A stretch of 64,000 nt of DNA from Marinigracilibium pacificum. Its GTDB lineage: Bacteria > Bacteroidota > Bacteroidia > Cytophagales > Cyclobacteriaceae. The notes below the pieces were generated by a model that saw only the letters and a program-made list of their open reading frames with translations, was not told where the DNA came from and made no database searches. The translations under genes and the position numbers were made by a program. Positions 18,195-27,251 of this stretch are shown here, in pieces. The stretch spans positions 1 through 64,000 of the forward strand of contig NZ_JABBNU010000002.1 in the NCBI RefSeq assembly GCF_012926615.1, written 5' to 3'. How positions within the stretch are numbered: the first letter of the stretch is position 1; every line of letters begins with the position of its first letter.

Positions 18195-19607
18195 CTATTG
18201 TAGTTTGGCTTCTGGTATTTTTTTTCTTAATTCTATTTTTAGTTCATCATAAAGGGATTGTTGTTTTTCAGGATAAAGACTTCTACTTAAAAAGCTACCA
18301 ATAAAATTATTTAACTCATCAATTTCAATAATTTCGGTTTTATATTTTGATGCAGTAGAATACCATTGTATTACTGCCGAAGAATTAGTTTTTTTAAGAT
18401 ACTTTCTTTCCTTTTCAATCAAGTTGAGTTTTTGAGAGTACTGAAGGATTTTTTTATAGTCACCTTTTAGAAAAAGTGATCTGAAAAATACACTAAAGAA
18501 CAAATGCCATCTATGTCTTAATATTTCATTTTTATGTGCCATCAAAAATATTTCAGCATGTTGTGCTGCTTCTTTATACTGACCATTTTTTAACAAGGCA
18601 GTAATGTATTGTGCTGTAAAACTAGTCTTGTGATGGAAGTTTGATGTTTTCTTTACATCAGGAAAAACATTCTGCATAAGAGTTAATGCTTCGTTAAGCT
18701 TCTCCATTTTTAATAGAACAGCAGTCAGATTATTTACATAATGTAAATGATCACTGTTTTTTTCACTGATGGACAGCCAGCCATATTTTTCAGCAAGATC
18801 TAACCTATTTGCTTTGGTATGGTATAGCAGTCGATTGCCATAATAATTGATTAATATTCTTCGACTGTAAAATTTCCCTGATGCAAGTACTGGATCGATC
18901 TCTTCAAATAATGCCTCCATTTTGTCTTGAAGGTTATAGTTGAAATAGAGAAAGATCAATCTTACCAATGCATAATAACGGTTCATGCCATCCATTAGTG
19001 GATCCCTGAAAATGGTTAGTAACCAGCTTTCCCACTGTTTAGACTCAATGTCATTGTATGTGTATTGTTGAATTATGTCATTTGTAGCTTTCTGAATCCT
19101 CATATAAACCATTCTACAATGATCATATTGAGATTTATATTTATTAATAAAATCTTCAATAATATGATATTCTTTATGCCTCATTCTAACCAGGAGGAAG
19201 TTCAAGAAATGTAGCCCGAGTTCGTACCGTTTCATGAAATAGTATTCATCCTGCTCTGTATTATTAATAATCTTGAGGAGCTGTTTTTCCTGATCGGGTG
19301 AAAGGTTGTCTTTCATCAGATTGTTTTCCAGATCAATTAAAAGGTTGAATTCGGCATCCACATCTGCCGAATTTAACCTTTCTTGCATCCATCGCATTAT
19401 TCTGGAATACTTTCGTTTGTCGATATGAGTGCTGAATATATTGTTGTCAGCATTTTTGTTAACGTACTCATTGATTTGCCTGAGAATGGTCAGGTTTTCA
19501 AGGTCATCAAACTGCTGAACGTCCAATAGATACTGGATTTCATGAGGTAGCAGCCTGGATACGTATTCAATAAATTTTTTTAATTTCTGTTTTTTCATTT
19601 CGATCAA
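18195..19607 (-). CDS. Hypothetical alpha-helical, TPR-like protein
   Basis: This 470-residue protein is rich in Lys, Leu, Tyr and Glu, with no signal peptide or membrane segment. From about residue 120 it reads as a series of paired helices (RYYALVRLIFLYFNYN, EALTLMQNVFP, YITALLKNGQYKEAAQHAE) that resemble degenerate tetratricopeptide repeats. No enzymatic motif was seen. It is the last gene of the acyl-CoA ligase operon, 48 bases after the ligase stop, so it may be a scaffold or regulator for that pathway. The function is unassigned. Met4 is an alternative start. Confidence 0.65.
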   Translation of the reverse strand: MIEMKKQKLKKFIEYVSRLLPHEIQYLLDVQQFDDLENLTILRQINEYVNKNADNNIFSTHIDKRKYSRIMRWMQERLNSADVDAEFNLLIDLENNLMKDNLSPDQEKQLLKIINNTEQDEYYFMKRYELGLHFLNFLLVRMRHKEYHIIEDFINKYKSQYDHCRMVYMRIQKATNDIIQQYTYNDIESKQWESWLLTIFRDPLMDGMNRYYALVRLIFLYFNYNLQDKMEALFEEIDPVLASGKFYSRRILINYYGNRLLYHTKANRLDLAEKYGWLSISEKNSDHLHYVNNLTAVLLKMEKLNEALTLMQNVFPDVKKTSNFHHKTSFTAQYITALLKNGQYKEAAQHAEIFLMAHKNEILRHRWHLFFSVFFRSLFLKGDYKKILQYSQKLNLIEKERKYLKKTNSSAVIQWYSTASKYKTEIIEIDELNNFIGSFLSRSLYPEKQQSLYDELKIELRKKIPEAKLQ

Positions 19608-19655
19608 CTTCCAAGATAATACAATCTCGATATTTTTCTGAAACGAAAAACCTGA

Positions 19656-21149
19656 TTATTCCTGATAGGCTAATTGTTTTCTGTCAATTTTTCCTGTGTC
19701 ATTTTTTGGGAGACAGTTTAGGAAGTTAAAATATCTGGGAACTTTGAATTTTGCCAGTCCTTCAAAACAAAAGGCCTTAATTTCCTCTTCAGTTAATATT
19801 TCATTGTCCTTTACCACGATATATGCCTTGCCAACTTCGCCCCATTTTGTATCTGAAACACCTATTACCGCTACTTCATTGACCTTTGGGTGTTCAAGAA
19901 TTCTTTTTTCGACTTCTGCAGGATAGACATTTTCACCTCCGGAAATAAACATGTTTTTAATTCTGTCGACTACATATAAATATCCTTCCTCATCTTTTTT
20001 CAAGATATCTCCGGTTTTAAACCAGTTCTCAGAAAAAGCCTTTCTGGTAGCCTCCTTGTTTTTCCAATACCCTGGTGTGACTATCGGGCCGCTAATCCAG
20101 AGCTCTCCACTTTCAACTGGCCTTGCATCAGTTCCATCTTCTTTAACTAGCCTTGTGTTTACATAAAAGTTGGGGAATCCGATGCTTCCTCTTTTTCTAA
20201 GAGCATCTTCAGCTTCAAGTGAAGTAATATTTGGGCCGGCTTCGGTTAGGCCATATCCCTGTCGGATAGGAACTCCTCTGGATGCCCATTTTTCAATGGA
20301 TTTGACAGGAAGGGCTTCACCTCCGACAATCATATATCTTAAATTGGAAAAATTTGTGGCTTGAAAGGAGTTTTCTTCCATCATCATTTTCACCATTGTC
20401 GGTACCGCCATGAATATTGATATCTTTTCTTCCTCCATTAATTCTAAAACTTTATTAGAATCAAATTTGGACATCAGAACGATTGTTCCTCCATAGTGCA
20501 GGATTGGTGTAGTTAAAACGTTCCACCCACCTGTGTGGAAAGGAGGCATGACCATTAAAGTAATGTCATCTGATGTGATTTTTAGTCTGATTGAAGTGTT
20601 GAGGCTATTCCAAAGCATCATTCCATGCGTATATATTGCTCCTTTTGGAAATCCTGTCGTTCCTGAGGTGTATAAAATGAAACAAGGATGTTCTAATTCA
20701 ATAGGGATATTTTTGAATTCCCAGGCATCATTTAAACTGGAAGATACTAGTGATTTTAATTCATGCCATTTATAAAGGTGATTGGTATAACCTTCCGGGA
20801 TTTGATCAAGAAGAGAAGAAAACTGCTCTTCAAAAATAATTAGTGCAGGGTCGCTATCTTTTATCAAAAATGAAATCTCTTTTGCTGAAAGGCGATAGTT
20901 TACAGGAACCAATATGATCCCGGTTTTTTGCGCTACACTAAAAAGAGGTATGTATTCGGAATAAAAACTTGAAAGAATTAAAATTCTATCTCCTTTTTGG
21001 ATCCTTAGTTCTTCAACAAAATATCGAGCAAGAGCATTTGCCGCATTATTGATATCATTGTAGCTGTATGAGGTACCAGAGAAGGCTTCTTTTACAGCTA
21101 CTTTATCAGGCTGATATCTGCTCCATTTTTGAAACCAATCTGTTATCAT
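19656..21149 (-). CDS. AMP-forming acyl-CoA ligase (ANL superfamily)
   Basis: This 497-residue cytoplasmic enzyme activates a carboxylic acid to its CoA thioester through an acyl-adenylate. The P-loop-like motif LYTSGTTGFPKGA, the AMP-site motif GYGLTEAGP, the hinge region WFKTGDILKKDEEGYLYVVDR and the C-terminal catalytic Lys context (PKNDTGKIDRKQL) are all present. It looks like a medium/long-chain fatty acid or aryl-CoA ligase. The start overlaps the end of the symporter gene by 44 bases, implying translational coupling. Together with the symporter this suggests import and activation of an external carboxylate. Confidence 0.92.
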   Translation of the reverse strand: MITDWFQKWSRYQPDKVAVKEAFSGTSYSYNDINNAANALARYFVEELRIQKGDRILILSSFYSEYIPLFSVAQKTGIILVPVNYRLSAKEISFLIKDSDPALIIFEEQFSSLLDQIPEGYTNHLYKWHELKSLVSSSLNDAWEFKNIPIELEHPCFILYTSGTTGFPKGAIYTHGMMLWNSLNTSIRLKITSDDITLMVMPPFHTGGWNVLTTPILHYGGTIVLMSKFDSNKVLELMEEEKISIFMAVPTMVKMMMEENSFQATNFSNLRYMIVGGEALPVKSIEKWASRGVPIRQGYGLTEAGPNITSLEAEDALRKRGSIGFPNFYVNTRLVKEDGTDARPVESGELWISGPIVTPGYWKNKEATRKAFSENWFKTGDILKKDEEGYLYVVDRIKNMFISGGENVYPAEVEKRILEHPKVNEVAVIGVSDTKWGEVGKAYIVVKDNEILTEEEIKAFCFEGLAKFKVPRYFNFLNCLPKNDTGKIDRKQLAYQE

Positions 21150-22638
21150 AAGTTTTTTTTCGATAGATGATAAAAAATAAACTTCCTGTTATCACTGACG
21201 AAACAATTGCTATTGCAGAAGGAATAGCCGGGTTTTTGACCGGAGCATCCATATACGGTGTCAGTTCAAGATAATAAATTGCAAAATGTACCAATATTGC
21301 TGTTACAGATGCTATTATCGGTGCAATCTTTGGAACATTCTTTAAGAACATACCGAAAATCACAGGAACGAACGCAGCAGAAAAATAAGCGTAAACTCCA
21401 TTTTGAGCAAAAATTGCAACACTTAAATTTGGATTAATAAGTTGCTGATAGCTAAAAATGAAAGATATTATAGCTAATGCAATTATTACCCCTTTGTTTA
21501 TAACCAGGTTTTGTTTGTCAGAAAATTGCTTGCCATTTCCGATTGTCGTCTTTATTCCTCCGATTAAATCAGCTGTGATTGTTGTAGAAAGAGCCTGAAT
21601 TAGTCCTTCGAGGGTTGACATTCCTGCAGAGATTAATCCGAAGATTAATAATAAAACAATATAAGTAGGAAATTGACTGATAACATAGGTAGAAACCAGT
21701 GAGTCCGGAGCAATCGCTTCACCATTATATTCAAGGTCAGGAAATGTGATACGGGCATAAAGTCCAACGATAATTACCAGGAAGAAAATGGCTTGAACAA
21801 TAGTGCCTGCAGTCAGGTATTTATTTACATCCTTGTCACTTTTTAATAACAGAGATTTTGTGAGAATGTGTGGTTGACAAATTACGGCTACACCCACAAT
21901 GATCTGACAAAAAATTATTTCGAAGTAATCTCTGAATAGATAGCTTTCAGGGTTTAAAGGTTTGGCCAGAATTGGGTTTATAGCTTCCAGCCTCATGATA
22001 AATCCGCTGAACCCGTCATTAAAGAATTCATATCCTGAACCAATCAGTATCACAGCTACTATAAGCATAGAAAATGCCTGAAGGGTATTTGTGTATACCA
22101 TTGCATTAGCACCACCAATCATCATATAGCTGAAAACTACAATTATAACCCCTAAAAGAACCCAGACTGGATCAGTATTTAGTGCTGCAGCGAGTACTTG
22201 AGTTATCCCCACACATATTAGTACAATAAAAGTTATTAAGAGTAGTGACAGAAATGCAAAAAACAGGTTGTATCCTTTGCTGTTGTACCTTTTTCCAATC
22301 CATTGAGCCAGGCTTATTGCTGAAACTTTAGATCCGAATTTTCTGAATTTTTTGGATAAGATGATTAATGAAATAATAGCGGCTATTGGAAGCACAAGCC
22401 CGTATGAAATGAACCCGCTGATTCCATATTTGCCAATTAATCCGGGATTAATGATAAACGTTGCCGCACTCGTTGTTGAAGCAGCAAGTGATAAACCAAC
22501 AAATGCAGGTGAAAACTGAAAGTTTCCCAATGCATAATCGTTGATACTTTTTGTTTTACCAGATCCTTTGAAGATTAGAAAGCCGACAAATAGCCCGTAG
22601 CATAGAAGTAAGATTATAGTTAATACAGATAATTCCAT
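21106..22638 (-). CDS. Sodium:solute symporter (SSS family)
   Basis: The frame is open from 22668, but ATG at 22638 avoids a 26-base overlap with the preceding gene and starts directly at the first helix (MELSVLTIILLLCYGLF), giving 510 residues. It has about 13 transmembrane helices. The region AASTTSAATFIINPG and the segment LISAGMSTLEGLIQALSTT match the sodium-binding helices of the SSS family. The substrate is probably a carboxylate, given the overlapping acyl-CoA ligase gene, but relatives also carry proline, pantothenate or sugars. It sits between the KAS III-like and ligase genes in one operon. Confidence 0.9.
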   Translation of the reverse strand: MELSVLTIILLLCYGLFVGFLIFKGSGKTKSINDYALGNFQFSPAFVGLSLAASTTSAATFIINPGLIGKYGISGFISYGLVLPIAAIISLIILSKKFRKFGSKVSAISLAQWIGKRYNSKGYNLFFAFLSLLLITFIVLICVGITQVLAAALNTDPVWVLLGVIIVVFSYMMIGGANAMVYTNTLQAFSMLIVAVILIGSGYEFFNDGFSGFIMRLEAINPILAKPLNPESYLFRDYFEIIFCQIIVGVAVICQPHILTKSLLLKSDKDVNKYLTAGTIVQAIFFLVIIVGLYARITFPDLEYNGEAIAPDSLVSTYVISQFPTYIVLLLIFGLISAGMSTLEGLIQALSTTITADLIGGIKTTIGNGKQFSDKQNLVINKGVIIALAIISFIFSYQQLINPNLSVAIFAQNGVYAYFSAAFVPVIFGMFLKNVPKIAPIIASVTAILVHFAIYYLELTPYMDAPVKNPAIPSAIAIVSSVITGSLFFIIYRKKTYDNRLVSKMEQISA

Positions 22639-22642
22639 AGGC

Positions 22643-23629
22643 CTATAATTTAAATGCTGCAGCAGCAAAAGCTAAACCACCACCAGATCCGATAAAAAAT
22701 ACAATGTCACCTTTTTTTACATTACCATTTCTTACAGCTTCATCCAAAGCCATAGGAATCGCCGCAGACCCAGTGTAGCCATACTTATCCATAATGTAAT
22801 ATGCTCTATCATGTGGAAGATTCAAATTGTCAAGCATTTGATGGATACTGCTAATGTTTATCTGGGTCATGAAAAACATCTTCACATCCTCTGGTGACAG
22901 ATTGTTTTCATCCATTAACCGTTGAGCCATTTCCGTCCAGTTTGTAGGATTTAATTCTTTAGGGAATTTTTTTACAAACTGAAGCTGGTGTGTTTTTTGA
23001 GTAATTACATCTGATGTTACTGGTTGTCTGGCTCCTCCAGAATAGATTCCCATCCAGTCATGATACTCGCCACAGGTAAATTGATGAGCACTTAAAAACC
23101 CTTTGTTTTCTGTAGTTGACTGAAGAACAACTGCTCCGGCGCCATCTGCAAAAAGGGTTACTGTTTTTTTGTCCTCTTTATTAAGGTGCTTACTCATTGC
23201 ATAGGCTCCAATGACGAGGATGTTGTTATATTGTTTATCAGCTTTAATGTATTTCGAAGCGGTGTCAAGAGCAGTAACAAAACCTGCGCAAGCAGTATTT
23301 AAGTCAAAAGTCCCAGCTCTGGTTGCCCCTATACGATGCTGCACAACTGATGCAGTTGAAGGGGAAATATACTCAGGAGTATCAGTAGACACAATAATCA
23401 TGTCTAGTTCTGGTGCTGATATACCAGCAGCCGCTAGAGCCGCTAGAGCCGCGTTTTCACATAGGTCAGCTGTAGATTCATTTTCTTTACACCAATGTCT
23501 TTCTCTGATAGTCAGGTTTTCAACCAGCCAGGTATCTACATCTTCACCCAGCTTTTCATTAAAATATTGATTAGTTATAGTCAGCTCAGGTACATAAGAC
23601 CCCGTGCCGACAATAAATGCGTTTCTCAT
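22643..23629 (-). CDS. Beta-ketoacyl-ACP synthase III-like (thiolase fold) protein lacking catalytic His and Asn
   Basis: This 328-residue thiolase-fold protein resembles FabH over its full length (VGTGSYVPELTITN, FDLNTACAGF, ADGAGAVVL, GSGGGLAFAAA). The nucleophile Cys114 is present. At the position of the FabH PHQAN histidine the text is MTQIN, so His is Thr255. At the GNTSAAS asparagine the text is GYTGSAA, so Asn is Tyr285. Without the decarboxylation pair it is unlikely to do a standard malonyl condensation; acyl transfer or thioester exchange is more plausible. It lies 11 bases after the SDR gene and 4 bases before the symporter gene. Confidence 0.88.
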   Translation of the reverse strand: MRNAFIVGTGSYVPELTITNQYFNEKLGEDVDTWLVENLTIRERHWCKENESTADLCENAALAALAAAGISAPELDMIIVSTDTPEYISPSTASVVQHRIGATRAGTFDLNTACAGFVTALDTASKYIKADKQYNNILVIGAYAMSKHLNKEDKKTVTLFADGAGAVVLQSTTENKGFLSAHQFTCGEYHDWMGIYSGGARQPVTSDVITQKTHQLQFVKKFPKELNPTNWTEMAQRLMDENNLSPEDVKMFFMTQINISSIHQMLDNLNLPHDRAYYIMDKYGYTGSAAIPMALDEAVRNGNVKKGDIVFFIGSGGGLAFAAAAFKL

Positions 23630-23640
23630 GGTTGTTGGGT

Positions 23641-24381
23641 TTACAGGGTTAATGCGCCATCTACACTTATTGTAGTTCCGCTAATAAAAGAAGCTTCATC
23701 TGAAGAAAGAAAAGCATAAGTGCTGGCAATTTCTTCAGGTTTCCCAAATCGTCCCAGAGGAGTTTTTTCATTGATCATATCAATGACTTTTTGTGGGATT
23801 GTATCGATCATTTCAGTAGCAATAAAGCCCGGGGCCACGGCATTGACAGTTATACCTTTTCTACCAAGCTCTCTTGCCCATGTTTTGGTCATTCCAATAA
23901 CACCTGATTTAGTAGCAACATAATTTGTTTGTCCGAAATTACCATAAAGACCTACAATTGATGAAGCATTTATAATTCTTCCAGATCTTTGTTCGATCAT
24001 ATATTTACTAACAGCCTTTGTGCAGTAGAATACCCCATTTAGGTTTACGTTAATGACATTATTCCACTGTTCTTCTGTGATTTTGGATAGGGTAGCATCT
24101 TGAGTAATTCCAGCATTATTAATTAGGATGTCTATTTTCCCAAAATCTTCAAAAACCTGCTGGGCGGCATTTTCAACGGCATTTAAATCAGTAATATTTA
24201 CTTTGTAGAACTTTACTTTGGCTCCTGATTCTGACAATTCATTTACTGCTGAATTTCCTTTTTCTTCCTGGATATCCCATATAGCAATTTGAGCCCCTTC
24301 AGAAATAAATTTTTTTGCAGTAGCAAAGCCTATTCCAGCGGCTCCTCCTGTTATAATAGCAACTTTATTTTTGAGTTTCAT
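23641..24381 (-). CDS. SDR-family 3-oxoacyl reductase (FabG-like)
   Basis: This 246-residue short-chain dehydrogenase has the NAD(P) motif TGGAAGIG near the N-terminus, NNAG, the catalytic Ser in NASSIVG and Tyr/Lys in YVATK. The C-terminal GTTISVDGALTL is typical of 3-oxoacyl-[ACP or CoA] reductases. It begins the five-gene operon with the KAS III-like protein, symporter, acyl-CoA ligase and TPR-like protein. Being outside a fab cluster, it probably serves this pathway rather than bulk fatty-acid synthesis. A 9-bp inverted repeat lies just upstream of its ATG and may be its operator. Confidence 0.92.
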   Translation of the reverse strand: MKLKNKVAIITGGAAGIGFATAKKFISEGAQIAIWDIQEEKGNSAVNELSESGAKVKFYKVNITDLNAVENAAQQVFEDFGKIDILINNAGITQDATLSKITEEQWNNVINVNLNGVFYCTKAVSKYMIEQRSGRIINASSIVGLYGNFGQTNYVATKSGVIGMTKTWARELGRKGITVNAVAPGFIATEMIDTIPQKVIDMINEKTPLGRFGKPEEIASTYAFLSSDEASFISGTTISVDGALTL

Positions 24382-24391
24382 GTTATAATTT

Positions 24392-24437
24392 TGGTTAGAC
24401 CTCTAATATCAAGATTGAAATATCAGATGTCTAACCA
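24392..24437 (-). promoter_or_regulatory. Inverted repeat, candidate operator of the SDR/KAS operon
   Basis: TGGTTAGAC (24392-24400) and GTCTAACCA (24429-24437) form a perfect 9-bp inverted repeat with a 28-base spacer. The spacer contains the heptamer AATATCA twice (24405-24411 and 24419-24425). It begins 10 bases before the SDR start codon on the minus strand. Confidence 0.5.
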
Positions 24438-24439
24438 GG

Positions 24440-24470
24440 AAACATAAAAATGGAGTTGACTTTTATGTTT
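24440..24470. repeat. AT-rich perfect hairpin between operons
   Basis: AAACATAAAA (24440-24449) pairs with TTTTATGTTT (24461-24470) around an 11-base loop. It may end the transcript of the M19-like gene or be part of the SDR operon control region. It is not GC-rich enough to call a terminator firmly. Confidence 0.45.
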
Positions 24471-24527
24471 TTATGATCTTAAAAATGCGTATTAAGTACT
24501 ATATGAATGTTTTTGGTGGGTTGACTT

Positions 24528-26105
24528 TTATTTAGTAGGGTACCATTTTTTTACAAAATTCGCTGCATTATGATAACATATATTGTCAACTACCTTTATT
24601 GCCATTTCTCTGGAATTAAGTCCGTAGATTGACCCGCCGTTACTTATTCGTTCATTATCAATTGCATCGATCAAATCAGCCTTAAAATTTTTGTATTCAA
24701 TGGCAGTTGGGTATTCATTTACAGGGTCAATAAATCCTTCATAATCAGACCCCAGGCTGATTCTGTCCCAAATCAATGATTTGTCTTTTGTAAAAGTTTT
24801 GCTCGAGTTAAATATAACGTCAACTACTGCCTTAATATTGAGCCAGAGACTCGTGATTGTGTTCCTTCCTCCAGTCTCTTTTTGTTTTTTAGGTACACCG
24901 ACAATTCGCTGATCAAATGATAACCCAAACAAACCCTCAGTTTCAAAAATCATTTCGATATCCTCATCACATACATTGATATTCCATGCGTAATATTTAT
25001 CATCTACAAAATAATCGTCAGTTTCTTTCTTTTGATTTTCAATCAGTTCTTTTAAAGTCTTTCGGCCACTATATCCACAGTGACTGGCTATTACCGGAAT
25101 CTGGTCGTTTTTATTTAAACATTCCTTTACAATTTCGTAGTAATACTCCCTGCTTTTGGCAGCCATATGCTTTACATCAATCAAAATTCTGTATCCTTCT
25201 GAAGGGGCTGGATTACAGCTCTCATCGATTGATAATAACTTTCTTAACAGTACCTTTCCATCTTCGTTAAACTTCTCATTTAGATTTTTGGATTGGTCTA
25301 TAAGTTTTTCAGAAATCTTAGGAAAGCTATGCGCATGTCCACAAAGCTTATTGTCAAAATGGTGTGCGAATGTTATGAAGAATATAGGGTGAATCCATTC
25401 TTTCTTGACATGATCAACATTTTTCTTCCACTGTTCGAGATCACCCTCATCAGTCCCTAAAGAATGCATTCCTTCAATAGTAAGGACCATTGTGATTTTA
25501 TCTTCAGTAATAAACTGATTCAGCTCATTTTTATTTTTTGGGATAGCATATGTGGCTTCCGCATCGAGCAGCTCCGAATATTTATTTCTTCTTTTTCTTC
25601 TGCTTTCAAAAACAGATCGAATGATTCCGGGAAAATGGATGTGATTTCTGGTCTTTATGTTGTCCTTTGAAATTACAAACTTATATTCTTCATTAAGACT
25701 CTTCCAATATTTATAGTCGTTCGACTGAATATAATTAATTACCGGGAAGGGTAGCCTCATTACAAATGCCTGAAGAATATCTCTTAAAGGCAAGTGATGG
25801 TGAGAAGCAAATGAAATTAAAGCAGATTTGATGTCTGTATGTTTCTTATGAAAGAATGTAGATTTGAAAAAACCTTTCTCTATTGGATATAAACTATTAA
25901 AGGTTAGTCTAACATTTCCATTCCATAATTTGACTGGATCTGCCTGCCCATATGCTGAAGCCATCCGGGCCTTATTTCTGGCTTTCATATTTGAAGCAAC
26001 AACAGTCCATGGGTTGTAATGACCTTTGCGTTTATGTTTTTCTTGCCAAAACCAAAGCCAGAGATAGGTTCTTGAGTGATTGTGATTATGTAGGTCTGAG
26101 AACAT
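24528..26105 (-). CDS. Peptidase M19 (membrane dipeptidase)-like amidohydrolase
   Basis: This 525-residue protein has no signal peptide. Several M19 landmarks are readable: DLHNH at residues 4-8, Glu211 in TIEGMHS, His313 in DVKHM, His342 in ASHCGYSG and Asp454 in LGSDYEGF. In classical M19 enzymes the N-terminal motif is HxD; here it is HNH (His6, His8), so one zinc ligand is changed. The protein is longer than usual (about 350-400), mainly through extra sequence at residues 20-200. It is encoded 5 bases after a DUF900 hydrolase gene. The substrate is unknown; hydrolysis of a dipeptide-like or lactone bond is likely. Confidence 0.75.
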   Translation of the reverse strand: MFSDLHNHNHSRTYLWLWFWQEKHKRKGHYNPWTVVASNMKARNKARMASAYGQADPVKLWNGNVRLTFNSLYPIEKGFFKSTFFHKKHTDIKSALISFASHHHLPLRDILQAFVMRLPFPVINYIQSNDYKYWKSLNEEYKFVISKDNIKTRNHIHFPGIIRSVFESRRKRRNKYSELLDAEATYAIPKNKNELNQFITEDKITMVLTIEGMHSLGTDEGDLEQWKKNVDHVKKEWIHPIFFITFAHHFDNKLCGHAHSFPKISEKLIDQSKNLNEKFNEDGKVLLRKLLSIDESCNPAPSEGYRILIDVKHMAAKSREYYYEIVKECLNKNDQIPVIASHCGYSGRKTLKELIENQKKETDDYFVDDKYYAWNINVCDEDIEMIFETEGLFGLSFDQRIVGVPKKQKETGGRNTITSLWLNIKAVVDVIFNSSKTFTKDKSLIWDRISLGSDYEGFIDPVNEYPTAIEYKNFKADLIDAIDNERISNGGSIYGLNSREMAIKVVDNICYHNAANFVKKWYPTK

Positions 26106-26110
26106 AATAA

Positions 26111-27196
26111 TTAAAATTCATCGGCAAACGCAGATATGTTGCCATTTAAAACTTCTATTATATCAGCGACTACAGTATCACTTTTTACATAATACCAGTG
26201 ATGAATTAATTTTTCATCAGTACCATTGAAAATATCAAGGAACCATTTTTTTTCATCTTCGATGTAGGTAACATTTGATTGATAAACATCATCAGGAATT
26301 TCTATAGTGTCTTTAATTCCCCAGATCCCTAATCTGTTAAATGCATTTTTGGTCGTTTCTGAAACCATTAGTGCTTTATCTTCACGATGATAATAAATAT
26401 GTATTCTGGAACATAAATCTATCAGCTTATACATTGGTTTGGGCTTTGTAAATGAATCATAATCAATATCTGCTCCAGCGAGAATTCCCTCTTCAAACAG
26501 GTTAGTAAAGGCTTTGTTCTCTCTTTCCAGATGGTCGATCATTGATTCAAGTACTTTGTTGCCCATGCTATGAGCGAGGAGGTTGATTTTTGCTTTGCAC
26601 AACTCTTTGCGTTCGTCTCTAATGATTATTTTGAAATAATCTCTAAGTTTCATGTATGATCTTGCCAATGCATAACCGGATAGTTGAGCATCCCGGGCAT
26701 CATCTCTGTATGTCAGGAGGTTTCGGCGGGATGGCCAGGTAAACATTACAATATGTTTTATCGGGCTGTTTTCCGGTTTTACATATTTATTATGAAGTTC
26801 AGACATCGTTCCGAGTGCAGCTTCGAGGTCATTTTTATAGCCATGAATAAAGAATAGAATTTGATTTTTTTCGTCTTTTTCAGACCGTTGTTTAACTCTC
26901 AGGCTTTCGAAAAGCTTATAAGAGGACAACTTTTTGGCAGATTTTAAACTTTCCTCAAGAGTGTTTTCTCTTTGCTCATCGTATGGCAGATCAGGATAAA
27001 TGTTGATCTTAAATTCTTTAAGCTTATTGTTTTTTTTGGTGTCATCAAATGATACCTCTCCAAATCTTAAATCATCTCCTGCTGTTTCTCTTCCGGTACA
27101 ATTTATATACTCACCATTACCTACAGGAACAAATTCTTTACCCTCAATATTGGTGATTTGTCTATTGGTTATTATGAAATGTGTAGCTTGGGGCAT
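26111..27196 (-). CDS. DUF900-type alpha/beta hydrolase
   Basis: This 361-residue cytoplasmic protein has the DUF900 (esterase/lipase-like) signature: FFIHGYKNDLEAAL, FTWPSRRNLLTYRDD and the nucleophile elbow LLAHSMGN with Ser210. The first Gly of GxSxG is Ala. A later YYHREDKAL supplies a probable acid residue, and HHW in EKLIHHWYYV near the C-terminus may supply the His. The N-terminal 90 residues (TNRQITNIEGKEFV...) are not recognised. It is the first gene of a two-gene unit with the M19-like hydrolase, suggesting that the two act on one substrate. Confidence 0.78.
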   Translation of the reverse strand: MPQATHFIITNRQITNIEGKEFVPVGNGEYINCTGRETAGDDLRFGEVSFDDTKKNNKLKEFKINIYPDLPYDEQRENTLEESLKSAKKLSSYKLFESLRVKQRSEKDEKNQILFFIHGYKNDLEAALGTMSELHNKYVKPENSPIKHIVMFTWPSRRNLLTYRDDARDAQLSGYALARSYMKLRDYFKIIIRDERKELCKAKINLLAHSMGNKVLESMIDHLERENKAFTNLFEEGILAGADIDYDSFTKPKPMYKLIDLCSRIHIYYHREDKALMVSETTKNAFNRLGIWGIKDTIEIPDDVYQSNVTYIEDEKKWFLDIFNGTDEKLIHHWYYVKSDTVVADIIEVLNGNISAFADEF

Positions 27197-27251
27197 AATG
27201 GAATGTTTTTTTTAGTGGTAATTATAAGTAATGTTTATTATAATATAATAA

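Noticed and set aside
23211-23570. 119-codon plus-strand open frame inside the KAS III-like gene
   Set aside because: Opposite strand of a well-supported enzyme gene, no recognisable product.
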